Part shown: positions 9,003 to 17,048 of the stretch, piece by piece
Position numbering within the stretch: position 1 is the first letter of the stretch
Layout: every line of letters begins with the position of its first letter
From: DATKIY01 sp963726755
Lineage (GTDB): Bacteria > Actinomycetota > Actinomycetes > JAHEKZ01
Reading direction: 5' to 3'
Assembly: GCA_963726755.1 (NCBI GenBank)
Contig: CAVSDB010000001.1
Location: 310,001 to 374,000, forward strand
DNA: 64,000 nt
The notes under the pieces: generated by a model
Database searches by the model: none
Seen by the model: only the letters and a program-made list of their open reading frames with translations
What the model was told of the DNA's origin: nothing
Position numbers and translations under genes: made by a program

Positions 9003-9021
9003 TCGGAACGGGAGGTCAGCC

Positions 9022-10782
9022 ATGCTCGACTCGTCCGAAGTTCCGAAGTCCGTGGAACGCGCAGGTTCAGGAGGCGACGTGGTCCAACCGCTAGAGCTTG
9101 ACGCTGCTGGGCGAGTCGACGAGTCGGCCCGCGAGGCGACGCCAACCTCCTCTGACCCAACTGATCTGGGAGCCGGCGAGTCAAAAGGCCGCTGGCTGCG
9201 TAAGCGCCGTTCTGACCCCAAGGCGTCGACGGAATCCGTGGCGCCGTCCAAAACGAAGGCACTGACGCTGGACATCGCCAACAACGATCCGGTGCTTGCT
9301 TTCTTGCAGGGGGCCACCGGCCCCGTCGATCTCTCGACGCTGCCCGAAGATTCACCGGCCGCGATAGAAATGCGGGAGTCCGGCGTCGAGTTGGTCGTGC
9401 CGCTGGTTGCCTCTGGAGAGATGGTCGGACTGCTCGCACTGGGTCAGCGACTGTCCGAACGCGGATACTCCCACGACGATCGTCGGTTGTTGGACACGCT
9501 CGCGCGATACGCAGCGCCAGCACTACGACTCGGACAGATGGTCCGACAGCAGCAAGGGGAAGCCCGCGTTCGGGAGCGTATCGAGCAGGAACTTCGAGTT
9601 GCTCAACTCATTCAGCAGCAGTTCCTTCCGCAGTCGCTGCCGAATCTGGCGGGTTGGGACCTCTCCGCCTTCTACCTACCAGCTCGGACCGTCGGCGGAG
9701 ACTTCTACGACGTGATGGAGCTTCCTGACGGGCGCATCATGGTCGTCACGGGCGACGTCACCGACAAGGGTGTTCCGGCGGCGCTTGTCATGGCGAGCAC
9801 GCATGCGTTGCTTCGTGAGGCTGGCCCCCGGTTGATATCTCCGGCGGCCGTGCTGAGTCGAGTCAATGAGCTGTTGTGTTCGGACATCCCTGCGCACATG
9901 TTCGTCACGTGCCTGGTCCTCATCTTCGATCGCGACACCGGTGAGGTGGTCTTCGCAAACGCTGGACACAACTTGCCCTTCGTTCGCGGCGCCGATGGTG
10001 TGCGGGAGTTGCGCGCAACAGGCATGCCGCTGGGGTTGATGCCTGAGAGCAGCTACGACGAGGCGCGAGCGGTAATGAATCCGGGAGAGGTTCTGCTGCT
10101 GTACAGCGACGGCATCACTGAGCAGCACAACGACAGTCACGAAATGTTTGGGTTCGATCGCACAAGGGTCCTCGTCGAAAAAGCACAGTCGGGTTCGTCT
10201 CTAGTCGACGCTTGTGTAACCGCTCTCAACCAGTTCTCGGGAACTCAAGAGCAAGAAGACGACGTTACGTTGGTCACCCTGGAGCGAAGCGCGTCAGCGC
10301 GACCAACGACTGAGGGAACCGACGAGGTGTTGGCTCGGTTCTCGGTAGCTAGCGAACCTGGCAACGAGCGCCTTGTGCTTGCCAAAGTCGCTGAGATATT
10401 GGCCGACAGCGGGCTCGACACGGATGCCTTAGAGCGAATGAAGACCGCCTCGGCCGAGGCCGCGATGAATGCGATCGAGCACGGGAACCACAACCGACCA
10501 GAACTGCCAGTCGACGTCGTGGTGCTGCGCACAGAGCGGGGCGTGGCTGTTGAAATAAGTGACCTCGGTGGACGCAAGGAAGACGCGGTCGCTGACACTC
10601 CTGACCTGGAATTGAAACTCGCTGGGCTCCAGACGACACGTGGATGGGGTCTGTTCCTCATCAAGAACATGGTTGACGAGTGTGAAGAACACACAAAGGA
10701 CGAGCGGCACACCGTGCGGCTTGTCATCAACCTCGACAACGCGGCACCTGACTCGGCCACAGAGGATGGAAACACACCATGA
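9022..10782 (+). CDS. GAF-PP2C-HATPase fusion: SpoIIE-type phosphatase fused to RsbW-type kinase
   Basis: A 586-residue partner-switch protein. Residues 1-80 are a charged leader. Residues 85-170 look like a degenerate GAF sensor (VELVVPLVASGEMVGLLALG...DRRLLDTLARYAAPAL). A coiled coil (175-205) leads into a SpoIIE/RsbU-type PP2C phosphatase with metal motifs VGGDFYD (224-230), GDVTDKG (244-250), ANAGHN and LLLYSDGITE. Residues about 440-580 are a GHKL kinase with N-box EAAMNAIEH (E479, N483), SDLGG (D514) and a RGWGLFLIKN lid. Phosphatase and anti-sigma kinase activities on STAS proteins are expected, and two STAS genes follow immediately. A strong GGGAGG ribosome site precedes the ATG. Confidence 0.88.
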   Translation: MLDSSEVPKSVERAGSGGDVVQPLELDAAGRVDESAREATPTSSDPTDLGAGESKGRWLRKRRSDPKASTESVAPSKTKALTLDIANNDPVLAFLQGATGPVDLSTLPEDSPAAIEMRESGVELVVPLVASGEMVGLLALGQRLSERGYSHDDRRLLDTLARYAAPALRLGQMVRQQQGEARVRERIEQELRVAQLIQQQFLPQSLPNLAGWDLSAFYLPARTVGGDFYDVMELPDGRIMVVTGDVTDKGVPAALVMASTHALLREAGPRLISPAAVLSRVNELLCSDIPAHMFVTCLVLIFDRDTGEVVFANAGHNLPFVRGADGVRELRATGMPLGLMPESSYDEARAVMNPGEVLLLYSDGITEQHNDSHEMFGFDRTRVLVEKAQSGSSLVDACVTALNQFSGTQEQEDDVTLVTLERSASARPTTEGTDEVLARFSVASEPGNERLVLAKVAEILADSGLDTDALERMKTASAEAAMNAIEHGNHNRPELPVDVVVLRTERGVAVEISDLGGRKEDAVADTPDLELKLAGLQTTRGWGLFLIKNMVDECEEHTKDERHTVRLVINLDNAAPDSATEDGNTP

Positions 10783-11129
10783 CCACTGACTATCAAGTAG
10801 TTGTTCGACACGACCCGGAGTCGGCGGTGATCGTGCTGACCGGGCAGGTCGATCGAGAAGCGGCGACCTTGCTCTCTACCGCCTATGACACTGCTTCATC
10901 CTCTAACCCGAGCGTCGTGGTGCTCGACTTCGATGCCGTCGACTACATCAACTCGACGGGCATCGCACTCATCGTCAGCCTTCTTGGCCGGGCTCGTGCC
11001 GAAAAGCGTGCGGTACATGCGTCGGGACTGACTGAGCACTACCGCCACATCTTCGACATCACTCGCTTGTCAGATTTCATCCAAGTCTTCTCCGACGTTG
11101 ACGCCGCAGCCGGCGCAACGGCGAACTAG
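10779..11129 (+). CDS. STAS-domain anti-sigma factor antagonist (first copy)
   Basis: A 116-residue single STAS domain of the RsbV/SpoIIAA type. The phosphorylation motif is DYINSTGIAL, with S59 the likely kinase target. The unphosphorylated form would bind the HATPase kinase and release a sigma factor or other partner; the adjacent fusion protein could both phosphorylate and dephosphorylate it. The ATG overlaps the upstream TGA (ATGA), so the two are translationally coupled. The C-terminal half (DHYRHIF-like, here EHYRHIFDITRLSDFIQVF) is the usual amphipathic end. No sigma-factor gene adjoins the cluster. Confidence 0.88.
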   Translation: MTTDYQVVVRHDPESAVIVLTGQVDREAATLLSTAYDTASSSNPSVVVLDFDAVDYINSTGIALIVSLLGRARAEKRAVHASGLTEHYRHIFDITRLSDFIQVFSDVDAAAGATAN

Positions 11130-11146
11130 TGGCGAAAGGACAACCC

Positions 11147-11497
11147 ATGCCTGATCCTCAAGTGAGCATGACGGTCCGCCTTCCCGAGGCGGGGACGGCA
11201 GTGATCGAGATTTCTGGTGACGTGACGGCAGCATGCGAGCCGGTCCTGATGTCGGCGTACGACGAAGCGTGCGAACCGGGTACTCGATTCATCGTTCTCG
11301 ACTTCACCGGATTGACGTACATGAACAGTGGTGGCATCGGGATGCTTGTCACCTTGTTGGTCCGGGCGAACCGGCAACAGCAGAAGCTCGCGGCCGTTGG
11401 ACTCACAGACCACTACCGCCAGATCTTTGAATTGACGCGCCTCGACGAGGCCATCACGCTGCACGCCGACGCTGCTGCTGCCCTAGCCAGCGCCTAG
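11147..11497 (+). CDS. STAS-domain anti-sigma factor antagonist (second copy)
   Basis: A second 116-residue STAS protein, clearly paralogous to the preceding one. The motif is TYMNSGGIGML with S61 as the predicted phosphosite; Gly replaces the following Thr of the first copy. The ATG at 11147 is chosen over the GTG at 11129 because AAAGGA sits 6 bases upstream and the length then equals the paralogue. Both share D/LDFxxxxYxNSxGI and DHYRQIFELTRL. Two antagonists behind one kinase suggest different partner affinities or dual inputs, but this is inference. Confidence 0.85.
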   Translation: MPDPQVSMTVRLPEAGTAVIEISGDVTAACEPVLMSAYDEACEPGTRFIVLDFTGLTYMNSGGIGMLVTLLVRANRQQQKLAAVGLTDHYRQIFELTRLDEAITLHADAAAALASA

Positions 11498-11509
11498 TCA
11501 GGAGGAAGC

Positions 11510-12256
11510 ATGTCCACACCGGTATCGGGCGAGCCCGCTCCTCCGCGTGACGCGGGCAATTGGGCATCCAAGGTCGATCGATTGTCTGCCCCGGACGAGA
11601 AGGCAAGTGTCGGGTACAACATCACCGGCAAGAAGGTCACTGGACCGCAGCAGGGATTTGGCCGACTGTGGCAACGCACGTACTCGACCAACGTGGGTTC
11701 GACTGTGGGCGCGCAGGCGCTGATCAGTGACTGGAAAGTCAACTTCGGTGACTACTGGCCCCCTGGCAGTGTTTTTCACAACACGCTGACTGGTATCGAG
11801 CCGGGTGACGTTGCTCCAATCCAAGTGGGGATCGCTAGTCACGGGCCGAAGTTGGCAACCGGCATTCTGGTGATCTACGCCGACGATGAGTCATTCACTT
11901 TCATGACGCCAGAGGGCCACATGTTCGCCGGCATGATTACCTTCTCTGCCGAAGAGGTCGAAGGCTCCACTCGTGTCGAGATCAAGATTCTGATACGGCC
12001 GAACGACCCGATTTGGGAAATGGCTTGGCCAGTCGCTCGACGTAAGGAAGACATCTTCTGGATGGGAACGTTGTCCAACCTCGCAGCGCACTACGGTCTG
12101 CCGGACGCAGTCGTCAACGAAGAGACGATCTGCGTCGATAAGAAGCGGCTGTGGTCGAACTGGAGCAATGTCTGGCACAACTCCGGAATTCGGTCGGCGA
12201 TCCACATCGTCACCACGCCTATCCGGATGTTGCGGCCGAAGCGGTCCAGCAACTAA
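11510..12256 (+). CDS. Conserved protein of unknown function, possibly SRPBCC-like
   Basis: A 248-residue protein with no membrane segment. The middle contains a beta-rich stretch (GVASHGPK-type GIASHGPKLATGILVIYADDESFTFMTPEGHMFAGMITFSAEEVEG) followed by TRVEIKILIRPNDPIWEMAWPVARRKEDIFWMGTL and a helical end (HYGLPDAVVNEE...WSNVWHNSGIRSAI). The pattern would fit a START/SRPBCC-type ligand-binding fold, but I do not recognise the family. A strong AGGAGG site precedes the ATG. It is sandwiched between the STAS genes and the membrane array with 12-base gaps, so it probably belongs to the same transcript. Confidence 0.65.
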   Translation: MSTPVSGEPAPPRDAGNWASKVDRLSAPDEKASVGYNITGKKVTGPQQGFGRLWQRTYSTNVGSTVGAQALISDWKVNFGDYWPPGSVFHNTLTGIEPGDVAPIQVGIASHGPKLATGILVIYADDESFTFMTPEGHMFAGMITFSAEEVEGSTRVEIKILIRPNDPIWEMAWPVARRKEDIFWMGTLSNLAAHYGLPDAVVNEETICVDKKRLWSNWSNVWHNSGIRSAIHIVTTPIRMLRPKRSSN

Positions 12257-12268
12257 GACCTCGACTTC

Positions 12269-13493
12269 GTGACTCGGGAGCGGCTACAACGGACCTGCTG
12301 GTGGGGCCTCGTCGTCACGATCTGCCTCGTCCTCGCGACCAAGACCCTGCTGCAGAGACGTTACGGAGCCGACGACCTACTTTTTCTCGGGTGGCTCGCC
12401 TACGTCCCCGTTGGAGCGGTAGTTGCACGTCGTCGGCCAGACAACGCCATTGGCTGGATATTCCTTCTGGTGGGTCTGTGTGCCACCCTCATGGCCGGTG
12501 CGCTGTTTGTCATCGAACGCGCGCAGGCCGAGGGTGTGTTCTATCCGACATCGGCGGTTCTGGCGCAAGTGGTGGTCGGTTCGCTGTTCTTTCCGCTGAT
12601 CTTGCTTTCCACCACGATCACCTTCCTGCTGTATCCCACTGGACTTCCGTCGGCGCGGTGGCGCCCGCTCCTGTGGTTCACATGGGCCCTTGTGGTCTTC
12701 GGTGGGCTGTTCGGTCTGTTGTTGCCAACCGTGTCGCTCGATTCACCGGTTCCGGGAAACGAACAACTCGAATTCTCAAACCCGCTCTCACCCCAGTTCA
12801 TCAAGGGTGCGATATCAAGCTCCGAAGATGCTGTCCGGAACCATCCGCTGGACTCAACTTTTCCGATCTTCTTGACGCTTGTCGTCATTTGCACTCTGGG
12901 TGCCCTCTGGTCCGCGGTGCATCGTGCCTGGCGCTCAGAGGGAACCGAACGCCAGCAGATCCGGCTTTTCGCGTTCGCGATCCTCTTTCTCCTGGCTGTG
13001 CTGTTTCCAGCGCTGTACCTATCGCAACATGGCTACTCGGCCGTTCGATTCGTGCTGCTGACCGTCGCCTTCGCCTTCATCCCCATCTCGTGCGGTATCG
13101 CGATTCTGCGGTATCGGTTGTACGACATGGATCGAATCATTGGACGCACTACGTCCTATGCTGTTGGTATCGGGTGTGTTGTTGGTGGTTTACGGGGTTG
13201 TGGTGACTTCCGTGGGGCGTCTGCTTCCGGAGCAGAGTGACTCATTGGCGGTTGCAGCAGCGACGTTGGCGGCCGCTGCGTTGTTCCGGCCGGTCTTCCG
13301 TTGGGCACGCGGGGTTGTTGACCGTAGGTTCAACCGGGAACAATTCGATGCGGAGCGCGAAGTTGAAGCGTTCGCTGCTCGACTCCGCGTCGAAGTCGAG
13401 ACCGGTCAGGTTCGCTCGGATCTGTTGTCCGTTCTGGACTCGACCCTGCAGCCAGCGTCGGCAGGGCTATGGCTGAGGGAGTCACCGCGGTGA
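12269..13493 (+). pseudogene. Tandem membrane sensor-like paralogue A, frameshifted
   Basis: First of seven tandem paralogues. Six to eight hydrophobic helices carry the array motifs RRPDNAIGWIFLLVG, LLYPTGLPSARWRPLLW and IAILRYRLYDMDRIIGRTTSY, then a C-terminal tail VDRRFNREQFDAEREVEAFAARLRVE...LQPASAGLWL. This architecture resembles the N-terminal half of actinobacterial membrane histidine kinases but has no kinase core. An extra base near 13160, compared with the otherwise identical DNA of paralogue B, moves the reading frame. The first frame ends at 13240; the second, visible from 13140, reaches 13493. It starts 12 bases after the upstream gene. Confidence 0.75.
13106..13294 (+). repeat. 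Near-identical 188-bp block shared with 14279-14466
   Basis: This segment of paralogue A matches 14279-14466 of paralogue B base for base except for one inserted base at about 13160. Sequence on either side diverges quickly, so this is recent duplication or gene conversion rather than whole-gene copying. Confidence 0.85.
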
Positions 13494-14668
13494 GGGCAAG
13501 TTCGCGGACTTCGGTGTTCAGGCCGTCGCACCTGGTTTGGGTTGTGGCAGGCGTCGGAACTTTCGCACTCGCAGTGGCGCTTGTCCTCGACTCTTTCGGA
13601 GGGGACTGGCAAGAGACTGCGAGTTGGGTTCCCTTTTGCGTCAGTTTTGTGGGCGTTGGAGTCGTCATTGTCCATCGATCGAGCAGCAAAATCATGGGCT
13701 GGCTTTTCCTGGCCGTTGGATGCACGGTTGCGGCATCGCAACTGTTCAGCGGCTACGCCAACTTCGCCATGACACGTGACCTTCCCGGGGCGTCCTGGTC
13801 AGGGATGGCCTTCATACTCACTATTTGGCTGTCGCTCTTAGCTTTCTTGGTTATCCAGCTCTTTCCCGATGGCCAGGCGCTGTCGCACAGATGGCGATGG
13901 CTCGCTGCGGGCACCATCGTCGTCGGGCTTCTTGGGATGGGGGCCTCGGGTCTGTCGCAGCAGGATGACTTTGCGAGCAACTTTCCCACCCTCGAGCATC
14001 CGTTGCGACTTGTTCCTGAGCCGATGGCGGGTTGGATCTTTGGGGCGGCTCAGCTGGCCACCTTGGCAATCATTGGGTTGTCTGCGGTCTGCCTTGCCAC
14101 GCGTTATCGGAGGTCGCAGGGTCAGACACGACAGCAACTGAAGTGGCTGGTGGCGGCATCGGGACTTGTCGCAACCGGATTCATTCTGTGCGGCCTCTGG
14201 CCGGAAGTCTTCGGTGAGCCGGTGGTGGCGTTCTTGCTTTTGATGCCGCTCGTGCCACTGGCTTGTGGCATAGCGATCCTGCGGTATCGGTTGTACGACA
14301 TGGATCGAATCATTGGACGCACTACGTCCTATCTGTTGGTATCGGGTGTGTTGTTGGTGGTTTACGGGGTTGTGGTGACTTCCGTGGGGCGTCTGCTTCC
14401 GGAGCAGAGTGACTCATTGGCGGTTGCAGCAGCGACGTTGGCGGCCGCTGCGTTGTTCCGGCCGGTACTTCGTTGGGCACGCGGGGTTGTTGACCGCTGG
14501 TTCAACCGGGATCAGTACGACGCGGGGCTAGTCGTCGAGAGATTTGCGGTTCGACTGCGGACCGAAGTCGAGAGCGGCGAGATTCGAGACGACTTACTGG
14601 ATGTGTTGAACCGAACGATGCAGCCAACGTCCTCAGGTCTTTGGCTTGCCGATCGGGAGGTCCAATGA
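13490..14668 (+). CDS. Tandem membrane sensor-like paralogue B
   Basis: An intact array member of about 392 residues from the GTG at 13490, which overlaps the stop of A (GTGA). Hydrophobic segments: near the N-terminus (HLVWVVAGVGTFALAVALVL), SWVPFCVSFVGVGVVIV, IMGWLFLAVGC, LSLLAFLVIQLFPDG, LATLAIIGLSAVCLA, FLLLMPLVPLACGIAIL and the LLVSGVLLVVYGVVVTSV helix. Conserved signals are LRYRLYDMDRIIGRTTSY and the cytoplasmic tail VDRWFNRDQYDAGLVVERFAVRLRTEVESGEIRDDLLDVLNRTMQP. The RRPxNxIGW motif is replaced by SSSKIMGW. No catalytic domain is present. Function unknown; signalling or lipid-associated roles are possible. Confidence 0.75.
   Translation: MRASSRTSVFRPSHLVWVVAGVGTFALAVALVLDSFGGDWQETASWVPFCVSFVGVGVVIVHRSSSKIMGWLFLAVGCTVAASQLFSGYANFAMTRDLPGASWSGMAFILTIWLSLLAFLVIQLFPDGQALSHRWRWLAAGTIVVGLLGMGASGLSQQDDFASNFPTLEHPLRLVPEPMAGWIFGAAQLATLAIIGLSAVCLATRYRRSQGQTRQQLKWLVAASGLVATGFILCGLWPEVFGEPVVAFLLLMPLVPLACGIAILRYRLYDMDRIIGRTTSYLLVSGVLLVVYGVVVTSVGRLLPEQSDSLAVAAATLAAAALFRPVLRWARGVVDRWFNRDQYDAGLVVERFAVRLRTEVESGEIRDDLLDVLNRTMQPTSSGLWLADREVQ
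14279..14466 (+). repeat. 188-bp block shared with paralogue A
   Basis: Partner of the block at 13106-13294. It encodes LRYRLYDMDRI through LAAAALFRPV. The perfect identity at synonymous positions contrasts with the diverged flanks. Confidence 0.85.
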
Positions 14669-15819
14669 CGAAGTCTTGGGTCGCTCGGATCTGCGGTCTC
14701 GCGATTGTCAGCACAGGAGCAGCACTCTTAGTGGTCGGCGCATTCACTGCGGCGACGGTCTTCTCATCAGCTGGCATCAGCCTCTCAATGATTCCCTGGA
14801 TTGTGGTCGGCGCATTCATCGTTGCCACTCGACCAAGCAATCCCATCGGTTGGCTGTTTTCCGCCATCGGTTTGTTGTGGCTGTGCGGTGAGGTGATCTA
14901 CGACTGGGCCGAGTCAGTAACGGATACGACGCACCCGCTCCTGCCCTTAGCGTCGCTGTACTCGGACAGTTATTGGATTCCTGGCCTCGGGTTGCTGTGC
15001 GTGGCAGTGATGCTGTTTCCGGCTGGACGCCTGCCGTCCCCGCGCTGGCGCCCCGCCTTTGTGCTGGTCGTTGTTGGGCTAGTCCTGGCATTTGGACGAG
15101 TCGCACTGGCAACGTCTGTGCAGGCCGGTGCCCACGGTCTGATAGTTCACAACCCAATCGGACTCGACGCCGTGAGTTTCGTTTCGTCGGACGATGAAGT
15201 GCCGATCCTCATCTATCTACTCCTTGCGGCAATCACCGCGTTAGTTAGCTTCGTGGTTCGCTTTCGCCGTTCGCGCGGCGTTGAGCGACAGCAGTTGAAG
15301 TGGATGGCGCTGGCGGTTCCCGCGATGGTTACCGGTTGGGTGCTCGCGGGCTTTGTTGAATCCTGGCCAGTGCTTCCGGCTCTGTTGAGAGCTGTCTCGA
15401 TGGCGCTCATCCCTGTCGCGGCCGGTCTGGCTATCTCGCGATTCCACCTCTACGACGTTGACCGTGTTATCACCAGAACAACGGCCTATGCCCTGGTGAC
15501 CGGCGTTCTCCTGATCGTCTACGCGGTGATCGTGATTGGGCTAGGGCGTCTGCTGCCGGACTCAAGCGACCTAGCAGTCGCGGCGGCGACGCTGGCAGCT
15601 GCCGGATTGTTTCGTCCGGTCTTGCGGTGGGCGCGACGAGTGGTTGATCGCCGTTTCAACCGCGAGCAGTACGACGCCGAGCGAGCCGTTGAGTCGTTCG
15701 CTCGCCAACTGCGTGACGAAGTTGACCCTGAGCAGGTGGTTGGCGATCTGGTGTCAGTCGTTGAGGGCACCCTGGCACCCGTGGACGTTGGCCTCTGGCT
15801 CCGCGAGGTCAGCCAGTGA
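14665..15819 (+). CDS. Tandem membrane sensor-like paralogue C
   Basis: A 384-residue intact array member from the ATG at 14665, which overlaps the previous stop (ATGA) and has GGGAGG just upstream; the longer frame from 14641 adds only antecedent coding overlap. Motifs: VATRPSNPIGWLFSAIG, LFPAGRLPSPRWRPAFVLV, RFRRSRGVERQQLKWMAL, LAISRFHLYDVDRVITRTTAYALVTGVLLIVYAVIVIGLGRLLPDSSDLAVAAATLAAAGLFRPVLRW and VDRRFNREQYDAERAVESFARQLRDEVDPEQVVGDLVSVVEGTLAPVDVGLWL. It is the member closest to an array consensus. Role unknown. Confidence 0.78.
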   Translation: MTKSWVARICGLAIVSTGAALLVVGAFTAATVFSSAGISLSMIPWIVVGAFIVATRPSNPIGWLFSAIGLLWLCGEVIYDWAESVTDTTHPLLPLASLYSDSYWIPGLGLLCVAVMLFPAGRLPSPRWRPAFVLVVVGLVLAFGRVALATSVQAGAHGLIVHNPIGLDAVSFVSSDDEVPILIYLLLAAITALVSFVVRFRRSRGVERQQLKWMALAVPAMVTGWVLAGFVESWPVLPALLRAVSMALIPVAAGLAISRFHLYDVDRVITRTTAYALVTGVLLIVYAVIVIGLGRLLPDSSDLAVAAATLAAAGLFRPVLRWARRVVDRRFNREQYDAERAVESFARQLRDEVDPEQVVGDLVSVVEGTLAPVDVGLWLREVSQ

Positions 15820-17015
15820 ATCGGGCGAGATGGGTCATAGCGGCCCGATGGACGCTGATCACGCTGTTCGTCGTAGGCACCGGGTTGCACATTGCGACTG
15901 GGCTGGGTGGCGACCCAGGCATCCTCTTGCCGATTGCGGTCTACACAGTTGTCGGAGCGCTAGTCACTGCGCGCCGTCCCGAGAACCCGATCGGCTGGGT
16001 GTTCCTCGGTGTTGCAGGAGTCACGGGATTGGGCTCTGTTTGCGAGGTGACCTCGAGTTTGGCGATCGGGTGGGAATCGACACCGTGGTGGGCCGTTCTC
16101 GCGGCCGGGGTCGGCGCGATGTGGTTCTACCCGTTACTGGCGTTAATGACGACGTTCACGGTCTTGCTCTATCCGTCTGGTTTGGCTTCACCGCGTTGGC
16201 GCCCAGTGCTGTGGCTATCGATCGCGTCGATTGTTGCCTTGATGGTGATGGATTTCCTGAGGCCAACGCTCTGCTTGGGAACGAATGCTGGCGATTGCTC
16301 GGCCGACAGGATCGTTGACAACCCGTGGTCCCCACGCTTCATGACGAACGTCGCTGATGTTGAGAGCACGACTCTATTTACTGTCGTCGGGTTCACCGTC
16401 GTCCTGTGCATGGTGGCGGCGGGGATATCTGCTGTCATCCGGACCCGACGAGCCGTTGGTGTCGAGCGTTTGCAGATGCGTTGGTTTAGTTTCGCGATCT
16501 GCGTCCTGATCGCAGATTTGTTCGTGGGGTCCCGTATTCCGTGGCTGAGCGACGGAACCGTGCTTGGATACATCGCCAACATTGCCGCGCTAACGATGAT
16601 CCCGGTGTCCTGCGGCATCGCGATCCTGCGTTATCGGCTGTACGAGATCGATCGGATCGTTAGCCGCACGACGACCTATGCGGTTCTTACGGGAGCACTG
16701 ATCGCCGTGTATGCCGTGACGGTGACAAGTGTCAGTCACCTTCTTCCCGACCCACAGAACAACCAACTCGCAGTGGCTGCAGCGACACTTCTGGTGGCGG
16801 CGTTGTTCCGACCGGCACTGCGGCGGATTCAAGACGCTGTCGACCATCGATTCAATCGACCGCGATTCGATGCGGAGCGGGCCGTCGAGGGGTTCGCGGG
16901 CAGACTTCGTGAAGAGATCGAGCCCGACCAGGTGGCCGCCGACTTGTTCGGAGTCCTTGAGCAGACACTGCAACCGTCGAGCGTCACACTGTGGCTACCC
17001 GAGGCTTCGTCGTGA
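15816..17015 (+). CDS. Tandem membrane sensor-like paralogue D
   Basis: A 399-residue intact member starting at a GTG inside the GTGA overlap with C. Motifs: ARRPENPIGWVFLGVAG, LLYPSGLASPRWRPVLWLS, DNPWSPRFMTNVADVE, RTRRAVGVERLQMRWFSFA, CGIAILRYRLYEIDRIVSRTTTYAVLTGALIAVY and VDHRFNRPRFDAERAVEGFAGRLREEIEPDQVAADLFGVLEQTLQPSSVTLWL. Helices are spaced as in its neighbours. The loop between helices 5 and 6 carries a Cys pair (LCLGTNAGDCS) not seen in the other copies, which may mark a distinct input. Confidence 0.78.
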   Translation: MNRARWVIAARWTLITLFVVGTGLHIATGLGGDPGILLPIAVYTVVGALVTARRPENPIGWVFLGVAGVTGLGSVCEVTSSLAIGWESTPWWAVLAAGVGAMWFYPLLALMTTFTVLLYPSGLASPRWRPVLWLSIASIVALMVMDFLRPTLCLGTNAGDCSADRIVDNPWSPRFMTNVADVESTTLFTVVGFTVVLCMVAAGISAVIRTRRAVGVERLQMRWFSFAICVLIADLFVGSRIPWLSDGTVLGYIANIAALTMIPVSCGIAILRYRLYEIDRIVSRTTTYAVLTGALIAVYAVTVTSVSHLLPDPQNNQLAVAAATLLVAALFRPALRRIQDAVDHRFNRPRFDAERAVEGFAGRLREEIEPDQVAADLFGVLEQTLQPSSVTLWLPEASS

Positions 17016-17048
17016 GAAGAACCGACGTTTCTTCGAGTCGCCTGGTGG

